Made by a program: the position numbers and the translations under genes. From positions 51,926 through 67,730 of the forward strand of contig DHBS01000023.1 in assembly GCA_002398825.1 (NCBI GenBank): a DNA stretch of 15,805 bases, written 5' to 3'. This DNA is from Syntrophomonas sp. UBA4922. GTDB taxonomy: Bacteria; Bacillota; Syntrophomonadia; Syntrophomonadales; Syntrophomonadaceae. Under the pieces are notes generated by a model. The model searched no databases, was not told the origin of the DNA, and worked only from the letters and a program-made list of their open reading frames with translations. Of this stretch, positions 6,735 to 13,407 are shown piece after piece. The number at the start of each line of letters is the position of its first letter. Position 1 is the first letter of the stretch.

Positions 6735-7922
6735 ATGCGTAGTGTTAGGGATGCTGAGGTTAAGGGAAAACGCGTCTTAATGCGCGTGGATTTTAACGTA
6801 CCCACCGACAAAGACAATCATATTATTGACGATACCAAAATACGCGAGGCCTTGCCCACCATCAACTATATCGTCGAACAGGGTGGATGCCTGATCCTGA
6901 TGAGCCACTTGGGGCGCCCCAAAGGTAAGCCGGAAGAAAAATACAGCCTGAAAAAGGTGGCGGACCGCCTCAGTCATCTTATCCACAGGCCGGTGGTCAT
7001 GGCCCCTGCGGCCATTGGACCGCAAGTGATCTCCATTGTTGAAAAGATGCAGCCGGGCGATGTGGTGTTATTGGAAAACGTGCGCTTTTATCCCGGGGAG
7101 GAAAAAAATGATGCGGATTTTTCCAAGGCCCTGGCGTCTCTAGGAGACTTATACGTAAATGATGCCTTTGGCAGCGCCCACCGCGCGCATTCATCCACTA
7201 CCGGAGTGGCCCATTATCTTCCCGCTTATGCAGGTCTCTTGATGGAGAAGGAAGTGGGGATGCTCAAGCAGGTCCTGGAAGAGGGGCAGCAGCCCCGCAT
7301 GGCCATTATGGGCGGGGCGAAGATTGCCGATAAACTCGGCTTGATCGACAATCTTATCGACAAAATGGACGTAATAGTGATCGGCGGAGGTATGGCCAAC
7401 ACTTTTCTAAAAGCGCAGGGGATAGAGGTAGGCAAATCGCTGGCTGAGGACGATCTGCTGGATGAAGCCCGCCGCCTTTTGATTAAGGCGGAAAAACAAG
7501 GGATGGCTTTGATGCTGCCCGTGGATGTGGTGATCGCGGCAGAGATTTCGGCAGATGCCGTCGTCAAGACCGTGGATATAGAGGCTATCCCGGCGGATAT
7601 GATGATACTGGATATTGGGCCCAAAACCGTCACCAGCTTTAAAAAGGCTATTCTCGAAGCACGGACCATCATATGGAACGGTCCCCTGGGGGTTTATGAA
7701 TATGAGCCGTTTTCCCACGGTACTCGCGAAGTAGCGCGGGCGGTAGCCGGTTCATCTGCTCTGAGTGTAATCGGGGGCGGAGACTCAGCCGCTGCTGTGC
7801 ATGACCTGGGGGTGGAAAAGGGCATCACACATATCTCCACCGGAGGTGGGGCCAGCCTGGAATTCCTGGAAGGCAGAGAACTTCCAGGGGTGGCTGTCTG
7901 TGAGGCCAAAGCCACCGCATAA
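6735..7922 (+). CDS. pgk: Phosphoglycerate kinase
   Basis: The product has 395 residues, the standard bacterial length. The substrate-binding N-domain shows R-V-D-F-N-V-P (17-23), S-H-L-G-R-P-K-G (57-64) and E-N-V-R-F-Y-P-G-E-E (114-123). The nucleotide-binding C-domain shows G-G-A-K-I-A-D-K (193-200), W-N-G-P-L-G-V (314-320), G-G-G-D-S-A-A-A-V (347-355) and T-G-G-G-A-S (369-374). It transfers phosphate from 1,3-bisphosphoglycerate to ADP in the cytoplasm, the first ATP-yielding step of lower glycolysis. A strong GGAGGTG site precedes the ATG. It sits 36 bp after gap and 25 bp before tpiA, clearly in the same operon. No missing residues were noticed. Confidence 0.97.
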   Translation: MRSVRDAEVKGKRVLMRVDFNVPTDKDNHIIDDTKIREALPTINYIVEQGGCLILMSHLGRPKGKPEEKYSLKKVADRLSHLIHRPVVMAPAAIGPQVISIVEKMQPGDVVLLENVRFYPGEEKNDADFSKALASLGDLYVNDAFGSAHRAHSSTTGVAHYLPAYAGLLMEKEVGMLKQVLEEGQQPRMAIMGGAKIADKLGLIDNLIDKMDVIVIGGGMANTFLKAQGIEVGKSLAEDDLLDEARRLLIKAEKQGMALMLPVDVVIAAEISADAVVKTVDIEAIPADMMILDIGPKTVTSFKKAILEARTIIWNGPLGVYEYEPFSHGTREVARAVAGSSALSVIGGGDSAAAVHDLGVEKGITHISTGGGASLEFLEGRELPGVAVCEAKATA

Positions 7923-7947
7923 GCCGGCAGTGAGGGAGTTGAACCGG

Positions 7948-8709
7948 ATGAGAAGACTGTTGATCGCAGGCAATTGGAAAATGAATAAGTTACAGGCTGA
8001 GGCCCGGGAATTCGCGGCCCAATTCCTACCCAGAGTCAGCGGGGTAGAGAAAGTCGAGATGCTCATATGCCCCCCCTTCACCTGTCTTAGCGCTATGCAA
8101 TCGTCCCTGGCGGGGTCCAGGGTTGTTCTTGGCGCCCAGAATATGTACGGGGAAGCCCAGGGGGCTTTTACCGGAGAAGTCTCTCCCGCCATGCTCGTCG
8201 ATACCGGATGCCGGTATGTAATTATCGGCCATTCGGAGCGGCGTCAGATTCTGGGGGAGAATAATTTCGTCATCCATAAAAAACTGGCAGCAGCCCTGGA
8301 AAACGGACTAAGGCCGATATTGTGCGTAGGCGAGACCCTGCAAGAGCGTGAAAACCAGCTGGCCATGCAGGTGGTGCAGGAGCAATTGCAGCAGGCCTTG
8401 ACGGGTTTGAATTTCCCGGCGGAACAACTGGTGGTCGCTTATGAACCGGTTTGGGCAATCGGTACCGGCATCAACGCCAGCTGCAACGACGCCCAGGAGA
8501 TGTGCCTGTTTGTTCGCAAAGGCCTGGAGTCTTTATTCAATAGGGAAACGGCTGATGGAATAAGAATACTGTATGGCGGGAGTGTTAAAGCCGACAATAT
8601 TGCCAAGTTCCTGGAACAGCCGGATATTGACGGCGCCCTGATAGGAGGCGCCAGTTTGGAAGCGGCTTCGCTGGCTGCTATCGTTGGAGTAGGTGAAAAT
8701 GTCAAATAA
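7948..8709 (+). CDS. tpiA: Triosephosphate isomerase
   Basis: The product has 253 residues, the normal length for this TIM-barrel enzyme. Active-site residues are plain: Lys11 in G-N-W-K-M-N, His95 in I-G-H-S-E-R-R, Glu166 in Y-E-P-V-W-A-I-G-T-G, and the phosphate-binding Y-G-G-S-V-K at 209-214. It interconverts dihydroxyacetone phosphate and glyceraldehyde-3-phosphate. The frame stays open 49 codons upstream to 7801 inside pgk, but that extension is unrelated to the family. ATG 7948 matches the conserved N-terminus and has a GAGGGAG site (7932-7938), so it is chosen. The last 11 bases overlap gpmI. Confidence 0.97.
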   Translation: MRRLLIAGNWKMNKLQAEAREFAAQFLPRVSGVEKVEMLICPPFTCLSAMQSSLAGSRVVLGAQNMYGEAQGAFTGEVSPAMLVDTGCRYVIIGHSERRQILGENNFVIHKKLAAALENGLRPILCVGETLQERENQLAMQVVQEQLQQALTGLNFPAEQLVVAYEPVWAIGTGINASCNDAQEMCLFVRKGLESLFNRETADGIRILYGGSVKADNIAKFLEQPDIDGALIGGASLEAASLAAIVGVGENVK

Positions 8710-10243
8710 ACCGATGTTATTGATGGTTCTTGATGGCTGGGGAACGGGATCTCATTGTGACGGCAATGCCATTACCAACGCCAATCCCCGGAATTTTTAC
8801 AGGTTTCGTGAAGAGTATGCTGCGACAGAATTAAAATGCAGCGGCAAAGATGTGGGCCTGCCTGCCGGCCAAATGGGAAATTCCGAGGTAGGGCACCTCA
8901 ATATGGGGGCGGGGCGTATCGTGTATCAGGAGATTTCCCGCATCAGCAACGCCATAGAGGACGGCTCCTTTTTTGAAAACCCGGTTTTGCGCGCCGCTGT
9001 ACAATCTGCCCGCGATAAACAGGCTGCGGTGCATCTGATGGGTCTGCTGTCTGATGGCGGGGTGCACAGCCATATGGAACATATTCTGGCCCTGTTGGAC
9101 CTGTGCCGGAGGGAGGAGGCCGAGAGGGTTTATGTCCATGCTTTCCTGGATGGCCGCGATGTGGGTCCCAAAACCGCGCCGCAGTATTTGCAGCAGCTGG
9201 ATGAGTACATGAAATCTATCGGTCTGGGCCGGTTTGCCACCATCAGCGGCCGCTTTTATGCCATGGACCGGGACAACCGCTGGGACAGGGTGGAGAAAGC
9301 CTACTCTGCCCTGGTGTGTGGAGAAGGCAACCCGGCTCCCAATTGGGCGGCAGCCATGGAAAGCAGCTATGAAGCCCGCATTACCGATGAATTTGTTGAG
9401 CCGGTGGTGATTGTCGACAGCCAGGGGGAACCAATCGCCACCGTGAATGATAATGACAGCATAATATTCTTCAACTTTCGGGCTGACCGGGCCCGGGAGA
9501 TAACCAGGGCTTTTGTTGATGAGGACTTTAGCCATTTCGAGCGCCAGCGCCGGCTCCGGGTCAACTATATAATGATGACCCAGTATGATGCCACTATCAA
9601 TGCTCCGATAGCTTTCGAGCCCCAGAATCTGAAACAGACCCTGGGAGAAGTACTGGCCCAGAACGGCCTGCGCCAGCTGCGTATTGCGGAAACTGAAAAA
9701 TATGCCCATGTGACCTTCTTTTTCAACGGCGGGGTGGAAAAACCCAATGTTAATGAGGATCGTATTCTGGTGCCTTCGCCCACGGTTAAGACCTATAACA
9801 TGAAACCGGAAATGAGCGCCGTGGAGGTTACCGACAGGGTTGTAGCCGCAATTGACCAGGATTGCTATGACGTCATTATCATGAATTATGCCAATCCTGA
9901 CATGGTCGGCCATACCGGCATCCTGGATGCGGCCATTGAGGCCGTTCGTGTGGTTGATCAGTGTTTGGCCCGGGTAACGGAGAGGGTTTTGGCCCACGAC
10001 GGAGTGGTCTTAATGACTGCCGACCACGGCAACTGTGAGACTATGCAGTGCCCTATTACCGGGGGGCCTTTTACAGCCCACACCAATAATAAAGTGCCTT
10101 TTATCCTTATATCAGACCGGCTTAAAGAAGCCCGCTTGCGGGATGATGGAGCATTATGCGACATCGCCCCGACCATGCTGGAGCTCCTGAATATTGACAT
10201 ACCCCGGGAAATGACCGGGAGATCTCTAATTTTGCATGATTGA
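8699..10243 (+). CDS. gpmI: Phosphoglycerate mutase, 2,3-bisphosphoglycerate-independent
   Basis: The product has 514 residues and belongs to the alkaline-phosphatase superfamily. The first metal ligand lies in L-D-G-W-G (11-15). Ser62 in G-N-S-E-V-G-H-L-N-M-G-A-G is the phosphoserine nucleophile, and A-D-H-G-N-C-E near 441-447 and H-T-N-N-K near 461-465 supply further manganese ligands. It converts 3-phosphoglycerate to 2-phosphoglycerate without a bisphosphoglycerate cofactor, and such enzymes are manganese-dependent and pH-sensitive in Bacillus. A GTG at 8693 is in frame, but GGAG at 8686-8689 is too close to it. ATG 8699 has 9-base spacing and matches the family start. The 11-bp overlap with tpiA suggests coupled translation. 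Confidence 0.96.
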   Translation: MSNKPMLLMVLDGWGTGSHCDGNAITNANPRNFYRFREEYAATELKCSGKDVGLPAGQMGNSEVGHLNMGAGRIVYQEISRISNAIEDGSFFENPVLRAAVQSARDKQAAVHLMGLLSDGGVHSHMEHILALLDLCRREEAERVYVHAFLDGRDVGPKTAPQYLQQLDEYMKSIGLGRFATISGRFYAMDRDNRWDRVEKAYSALVCGEGNPAPNWAAAMESSYEARITDEFVEPVVIVDSQGEPIATVNDNDSIIFFNFRADRAREITRAFVDEDFSHFERQRRLRVNYIMMTQYDATINAPIAFEPQNLKQTLGEVLAQNGLRQLRIAETEKYAHVTFFFNGGVEKPNVNEDRILVPSPTVKTYNMKPEMSAVEVTDRVVAAIDQDCYDVIIMNYANPDMVGHTGILDAAIEAVRVVDQCLARVTERVLAHDGVVLMTADHGNCETMQCPITGGPFTAHTNNKVPFILISDRLKEARLRDDGALCDIAPTMLELLNIDIPREMTGRSLILHD

Positions 10244-10276
10244 TTTGAATACATTAGTTCTGGAGGTAGACTGAAT

Positions 10277-11563
10277 ATGAGCACAATTATTGACGTTTTT
10301 GCGCGGGAAGTATTGGATTCAAGAGGTAATCCCACCGTGGAAGTGGAGGTCATCCTGGAAGATGGAACCATGGGCAGGGCTATAGTACCTTCCGGGGCTT
10401 CAACCGGGGCTCACGAGGCTGTCGAGCTGCGTGACGGAGACAAGCAGCGCTACCTGGGCAAAGGGGTTCTCAAAGCGGTCGACAATGTGAATGACATCAT
10501 CGCCACCGAGATCATCGGTATGGATGCGCGGCGGCAGGTGGATATTGACACCTTGATGATAGATCTGGACGGAACCCCCAACAAGAGCAAACTGGGAGCC
10601 AATGCCATTCTGGGCGTATCGCTGGCCGTAGCCCGGGCAGCCGCCAATCATCTCGATTTGCCGCTTTACCAGTATATTGGCGGGGTGAATGCAAGAGAGC
10701 TGCCGGTTCCGATGATGAATATCCTCAACGGCGGGCAGCATGCCGATAACAATGTCGATATTCAGGAGTTTATGATTGTGCCGGTCGGAGCCGCTTCCTA
10801 CCGGGAAGGGCTGCGCATGGCAGTGGAGATTTATCATACCTTGAAAAAGGTACTGCAGTCTCGTGGATTGGCCACTTCTGTAGGGGATGAGGGCGGATTT
10901 GCCCCTGACCTGCCCTCCAATGAAGCCGCCATCGAAGTAATCCTGGACGCGGTAAAAGAGGCCGGTTATGAGGCGGGGCGAGATGTCTTCCTGGCCTTGG
11001 ACGTAGCCGCCAGTGAACTCTATAAAGACGGGCGCTACCATCTGGAGAGCAATGGTGTAATCTATACCTCCGAAGAAATGGTGGATTTTTATGAGGATCT
11101 AGTGAAGAAGTATCCCATAGTGTCGATCGAAGACGGTTTGGCTGAAGACGATTGGTCTGGATGGGAGCTCTTGACCAGGCGTCTGGGTGACAAAATTCAA
11201 CTGGTCGGGGACGATATCTTTGTAACCAATACGGAGCGCTTAACTATGGGTATCAAGCGCGGGGTGGCCAACAGCATCCTCATCAAGGTCAATCAGATCG
11301 GCACCCTGACCGAAACCCTGGATGCCGTCAAAATGGCGATGCGGTCCGGGTATACTACAGTTATCTCCCATCGTTCCGGGGAAACCGAAGATTCCACTAT
11401 CGCCGATATCGCCGTCGCCACCGGATCCGGACAGATCAAGACCGGAGCGCCGGCCAGGACTGACCGGGTGGCAAAATACAATCAATTATTAAGAATCGAA
11501 GAAGAATTGGATGAATATGCCGACTATCGCGGCTTGAAGGTTTTCGCTGCCCACCGCGATTAG
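10277..11563 (+). CDS. eno: Enolase (phosphopyruvate hydratase)
   Basis: The product has 428 residues, full length. Key elements are S-G-A-S-T-G (39-44), the catalytic Glu205 in S-V-G-D-E-G-G-F-A-P (201-210), magnesium ligands Asp242, Glu285 and Asp312, the catalytic Lys337 in L-I-K-V-N-Q, and S-H-R-S-G-E-T (364-370). It dehydrates 2-phosphoglycerate to phosphoenolpyruvate; in many bacteria it also joins RNA-degradation complexes. CTGGAGGTAG precedes the ATG, and the gap after gpmI is 33 bp. It appears to be the last gene under cggR control, although no clear terminator separates it from secG. Confidence 0.97.
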   Translation: MSTIIDVFAREVLDSRGNPTVEVEVILEDGTMGRAIVPSGASTGAHEAVELRDGDKQRYLGKGVLKAVDNVNDIIATEIIGMDARRQVDIDTLMIDLDGTPNKSKLGANAILGVSLAVARAAANHLDLPLYQYIGGVNARELPVPMMNILNGGQHADNNVDIQEFMIVPVGAASYREGLRMAVEIYHTLKKVLQSRGLATSVGDEGGFAPDLPSNEAAIEVILDAVKEAGYEAGRDVFLALDVAASELYKDGRYHLESNGVIYTSEEMVDFYEDLVKKYPIVSIEDGLAEDDWSGWELLTRRLGDKIQLVGDDIFVTNTERLTMGIKRGVANSILIKVNQIGTLTETLDAVKMAMRSGYTTVISHRSGETEDSTIADIAVATGSGQIKTGAPARTDRVAKYNQLLRIEEELDEYADYRGLKVFAAHRD

Positions 11564-11576
11564 CATGGACCTGGAC

Positions 11577-11606
11577 TTGTCAAGGCCTCAGAACTTGTGT
11601 TAAAAT
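11577..11606 (+). promoter_or_regulatory. Probable secG promoter
   Basis: TTGTCA (11577-11582) and TAAAAT (11601-11606) are 18 bases apart. A TG at 11598-11599 makes an extended -10. Transcription would begin near 11613, leaving a leader of about 35 bases before secG. This lets secG be expressed independently of the sugar-regulated operon. Confidence 0.6.
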
Positions 11607-11648
11607 TTAATTTGTTCTGATGCAATGATTTGAAATGGAGGTGAAAAT

Positions 11649-11879
11649 TTGTTAAAAACCATCCTGTTCATCCTGGAGGTAATCGTGTCTCTGGGTCTCA
11701 TCTCCACCATCATTCTGCAATCGGGCAAAAGCGCCGGTCTGTCGGGTAGTATTGCTGGAGGCAGCCAGGCCATTTTTGGCGGCAAGAAGAAAGGTCTGGA
11801 TGAACTGTTAAGCCGTATTACCGCCTGGTTGGCTGTAGTTTTTATGGTTTTAACGCTGGTTCTTGCGGTGATGCGTTAG
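11649..11879 (+). CDS. secG: Preprotein translocase subunit SecG
   Basis: The product has 76 residues, typical of Gram-positive SecG. It has two hydrophobic segments (about 3-24 and 56-74), with a G-S-I-A-G-G-S-Q-A-I-F-G-G loop (33-45) that is the family signature, followed by a basic K-K-K. SecG is the small accessory membrane subunit of SecYEG and eases SecA-driven export. The start codon is TTG, preceded by GGAGGTG (11637-11643) at 5-7 bases. No ATG or GTG gives a complete first membrane segment in this frame. It has its own promoter candidate and is followed by a strong terminator. Confidence 0.93.
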   Translation: MLKTILFILEVIVSLGLISTIILQSGKSAGLSGSIAGGSQAIFGGKKKGLDELLSRITAWLAVVFMVLTLVLAVMR

Positions 11880-11903
11880 CCCGCTCAGTTTTAGTCAGGT
11901 ATT

Positions 11904-11935
11904 TAAGCAGGTGCCACAGGCGCCTGCTTTTATTA
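11904..11935 (+). terminator. Strong intrinsic terminator after secG
   Basis: AGCAGGTGCC (11906-11915) pairs with GGCGCCTGCT (11919-11928) in a 10-bp stem with a single G-U pair and a 3-base ACA loop. The stem is followed by TTT-A-TT (11929-11934). This is a textbook Rho-independent terminator, 26 bp beyond the secG stop. Confidence 0.9.
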
Positions 11936-11941
11936 TATAAT
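11913..11941 (+). promoter_or_regulatory. Candidate promoter of est-HD-rnr overlapping the secG terminator
   Basis: A perfect TATAAT lies at 11936-11941, right after the terminator T tract. At 17-base spacing the -35 position is GCCACA (11913-11918), only three matches to consensus, and it falls in the hairpin's stem and loop. The promoter would start transcription near 11948, about 57 bases before the esterase start. Confidence 0.45.
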
Positions 11942-12004
11942 GACATCAATATCACCAGCAGCGAGAGCCATATGGCCCTGACTGAGACCAGGGAAGGATT
12001 ACCT

Positions 12005-12790
12005 ATGAAAAAACAGGTTGCAGAACAGTCATTTGAATTGCAGGGCGATAGTAATGCAGCCTTGCTTTTTTTACACGGTTTTACCGGGACGCCTTCGGAG
12101 ATTTACCCCACCGCGGCTTTAGTCAATCAGCAAAGCGGGTGCACCGTCAGCGGAATCGTCTTGCCGGGCCACGGAACCAGCCCCGAAGACCTGGACAACA
12201 CCTCCTGGCGCGATTGGACCGCAGCCGTGGAAGACGAACTGAACCGGCTGTCGACCATGCATCAGCATCTATTTGTAGCCGGATTGTCGATGGGAGGACT
12301 GCTCTCATTTTATGCCGCCATACAACGGGAAGATATCAAAGGGGCTGTCAGCATCAACGCCCCGGTTTTTACCAGGAACCCGCTGACCACCTCTTTTTTT
12401 GTATCGGCCCTCACCCCGTTATTAGGTTTGGTTAAGCCTTATTACCCCAAAAATGATATAGACATTGGTCTGGAGCTGGAAAAGCAAGGCAGGCAGGCTT
12501 ACCATTGTTATCCGGTAAAATCCTTTCGCAGCATGTTGCATCTGCGCAAATTGGTTTTGTCCGGATTGAGTTCTGTCACATGCCCGGCCCTGGTAATGCA
12601 GAGCCTGCAGGATGAAGTTGTTAATGCGAGCAGCGGACGGCATTTGGTGAACAGGCTAAAACGAACTCAGGTCAGCTATCAGGAGCTGGAACATTCAACC
12701 CATGTCGCTACGATGGGGGACGAGATGGAATCGATCGCCGCGTCAATCAGCCGGTTCATCGACGAAGCCGTGCAGGAAAAAGGAGACTAG
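12005..12790 (+). CDS. Carboxylesterase, alpha/beta hydrolase (Est30/YvaK-like)
   Basis: The product has 261 residues from ATG 12005. It shows L-F-L-H-G-F-T-G (21-28, the oxyanion-hole HG), the nucleophile elbow G-L-S-M-G-G with Ser95, Asp203 in L-Q-D-E, and His233 in S-T-H-V-A. Together these form a complete Ser-Asp-His triad in the order of Geobacillus Est30, a cytoplasmic monoglyceride/short-ester hydrolase. The natural substrate is unknown. An in-frame ATG at 11972 would add 11 residues unlike the family and has a poor ribosome site; 12005 has AAGGA six bases upstream and is preferred. The secG-esterase-rnr order is also that of Bacillus subtilis (secG-yvaK-rnr). The HD gene follows after 3 bp. 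Confidence 0.88.
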   Translation: MKKQVAEQSFELQGDSNAALLFLHGFTGTPSEIYPTAALVNQQSGCTVSGIVLPGHGTSPEDLDNTSWRDWTAAVEDELNRLSTMHQHLFVAGLSMGGLLSFYAAIQREDIKGAVSINAPVFTRNPLTTSFFVSALTPLLGLVKPYYPKNDIDIGLELEKQGRQAYHCYPVKSFRSMLHLRKLVLSGLSSVTCPALVMQSLQDEVVNASSGRHLVNRLKRTQVSYQELEHSTHVATMGDEMESIAASISRFIDEAVQEKGD

Positions 12791-12793
12791 AAA

Positions 12794-13345
12794 ATGGATA
12801 GAACAGAAGCTTTAGAATTGCTGAAAGAACACGTCAAATCAGAAAACCTCTTCAACCATTCCCTGGCGGTGGAAGCCATTATGCGCGGATTGGCTCAGCA
12901 CCTGGAAGAAGATGTGGAGAGATTCGGTCTGGCAGGGCTGCTTCACGATATAGATTATGATCAGACCGCCGACGAGCCTATGCGGCATTCGGCCGTGGGC
13001 GCGGCCATGCTGGAAGAAATCGGCCTGCCTGAAGACTTGTGCTATGCGGTCAAAGTGCATAATGAGGCCCACGGATTGCCGCGGCGCTCGGTTCTGGATC
13101 ACGCGTTATATGCAGCCGATCCTGCCAGCGGTTTTATAACCGCAGCCGCGCTCATAAGACCTGACAAACAACTGGCCGCAGTGGAATTGAAGTCGCTGCG
13201 CAAACGCTTTAAAGAGAGATCCTTTGCCCGGGGCGCCAATCGCGAGCAGATGATTTGCTGTTCAGAACTGGGTATGGATCTGGATACCTTCCTGGAGGTT
13301 GCTCTGCAGAGCATGAAAAAGATCGCTGACGAAATCGGCCTATAG
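12794..13345 (+). CDS. HD-superfamily hydrolase, uncharacterised (COG2316-like)
   Basis: The product has 183 residues. It has the HD-domain metal ligands His22, His51-Asp52 in L-L-H-D-I-D-Y-D, His65, His89-Asn90 and Asp109. The C-terminal half has A-D-P-A-S-G-F-I (108-115), R-P-D-K and a R-F-K-E/G-A-N-R-E-Q segment, which match my memory of a widespread but uncharacterised HD hydrolase family rather than the Ap4A hydrolase YqeK or (p)ppGpp enzymes. HD proteins typically hydrolyse phosphomonoesters or nucleotides in the cytoplasm; no substrate can be assigned. It starts 3 bp after the esterase stop with an AAAGGAG site inside the esterase end, so co-translation is likely. It sits between esterase and rnr, where Bacillus subtilis has no gene. 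Confidence 0.85.
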   Translation: MDRTEALELLKEHVKSENLFNHSLAVEAIMRGLAQHLEEDVERFGLAGLLHDIDYDQTADEPMRHSAVGAAMLEEIGLPEDLCYAVKVHNEAHGLPRRSVLDHALYAADPASGFITAAALIRPDKQLAAVELKSLRKRFKERSFARGANREQMICCSELGMDLDTFLEVALQSMKKIADEIGL

Positions 13346-13407
13346 GGTAAAAAAGCGGCGATTAAAGGAAATACTATTAAAATCAGACCAACCTTAAGGA
13401 GGATTAA

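Noticed and set aside
7801..7947. 49-codon upstream extension of the tpiA frame into pgk
   Set aside because: It lies inside pgk, its residues are unlike triosephosphate isomerase, and ATG 7948 has a ribosome site and the conserved N-terminus.
8693..8695. GTG as the gpmI start
   Set aside because: The Shine-Dalgarno is only 3 bases away and the added residues are not part of the family; ATG 8699 fits better.
8831..9997. Long open frame (388 codons) on the - strand
   Set aside because: It is antisense to gpmI, whose identity is certain. Its sequence shows no recognisable domain and is rich in His and Gly, as expected for a reverse shadow.
12139..12435. 98-codon + strand frame inside the esterase gene
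   Set aside because: It is Arg/His-rich, overlaps the catalytic region of a recognised esterase in another frame, and has no family resemblance.
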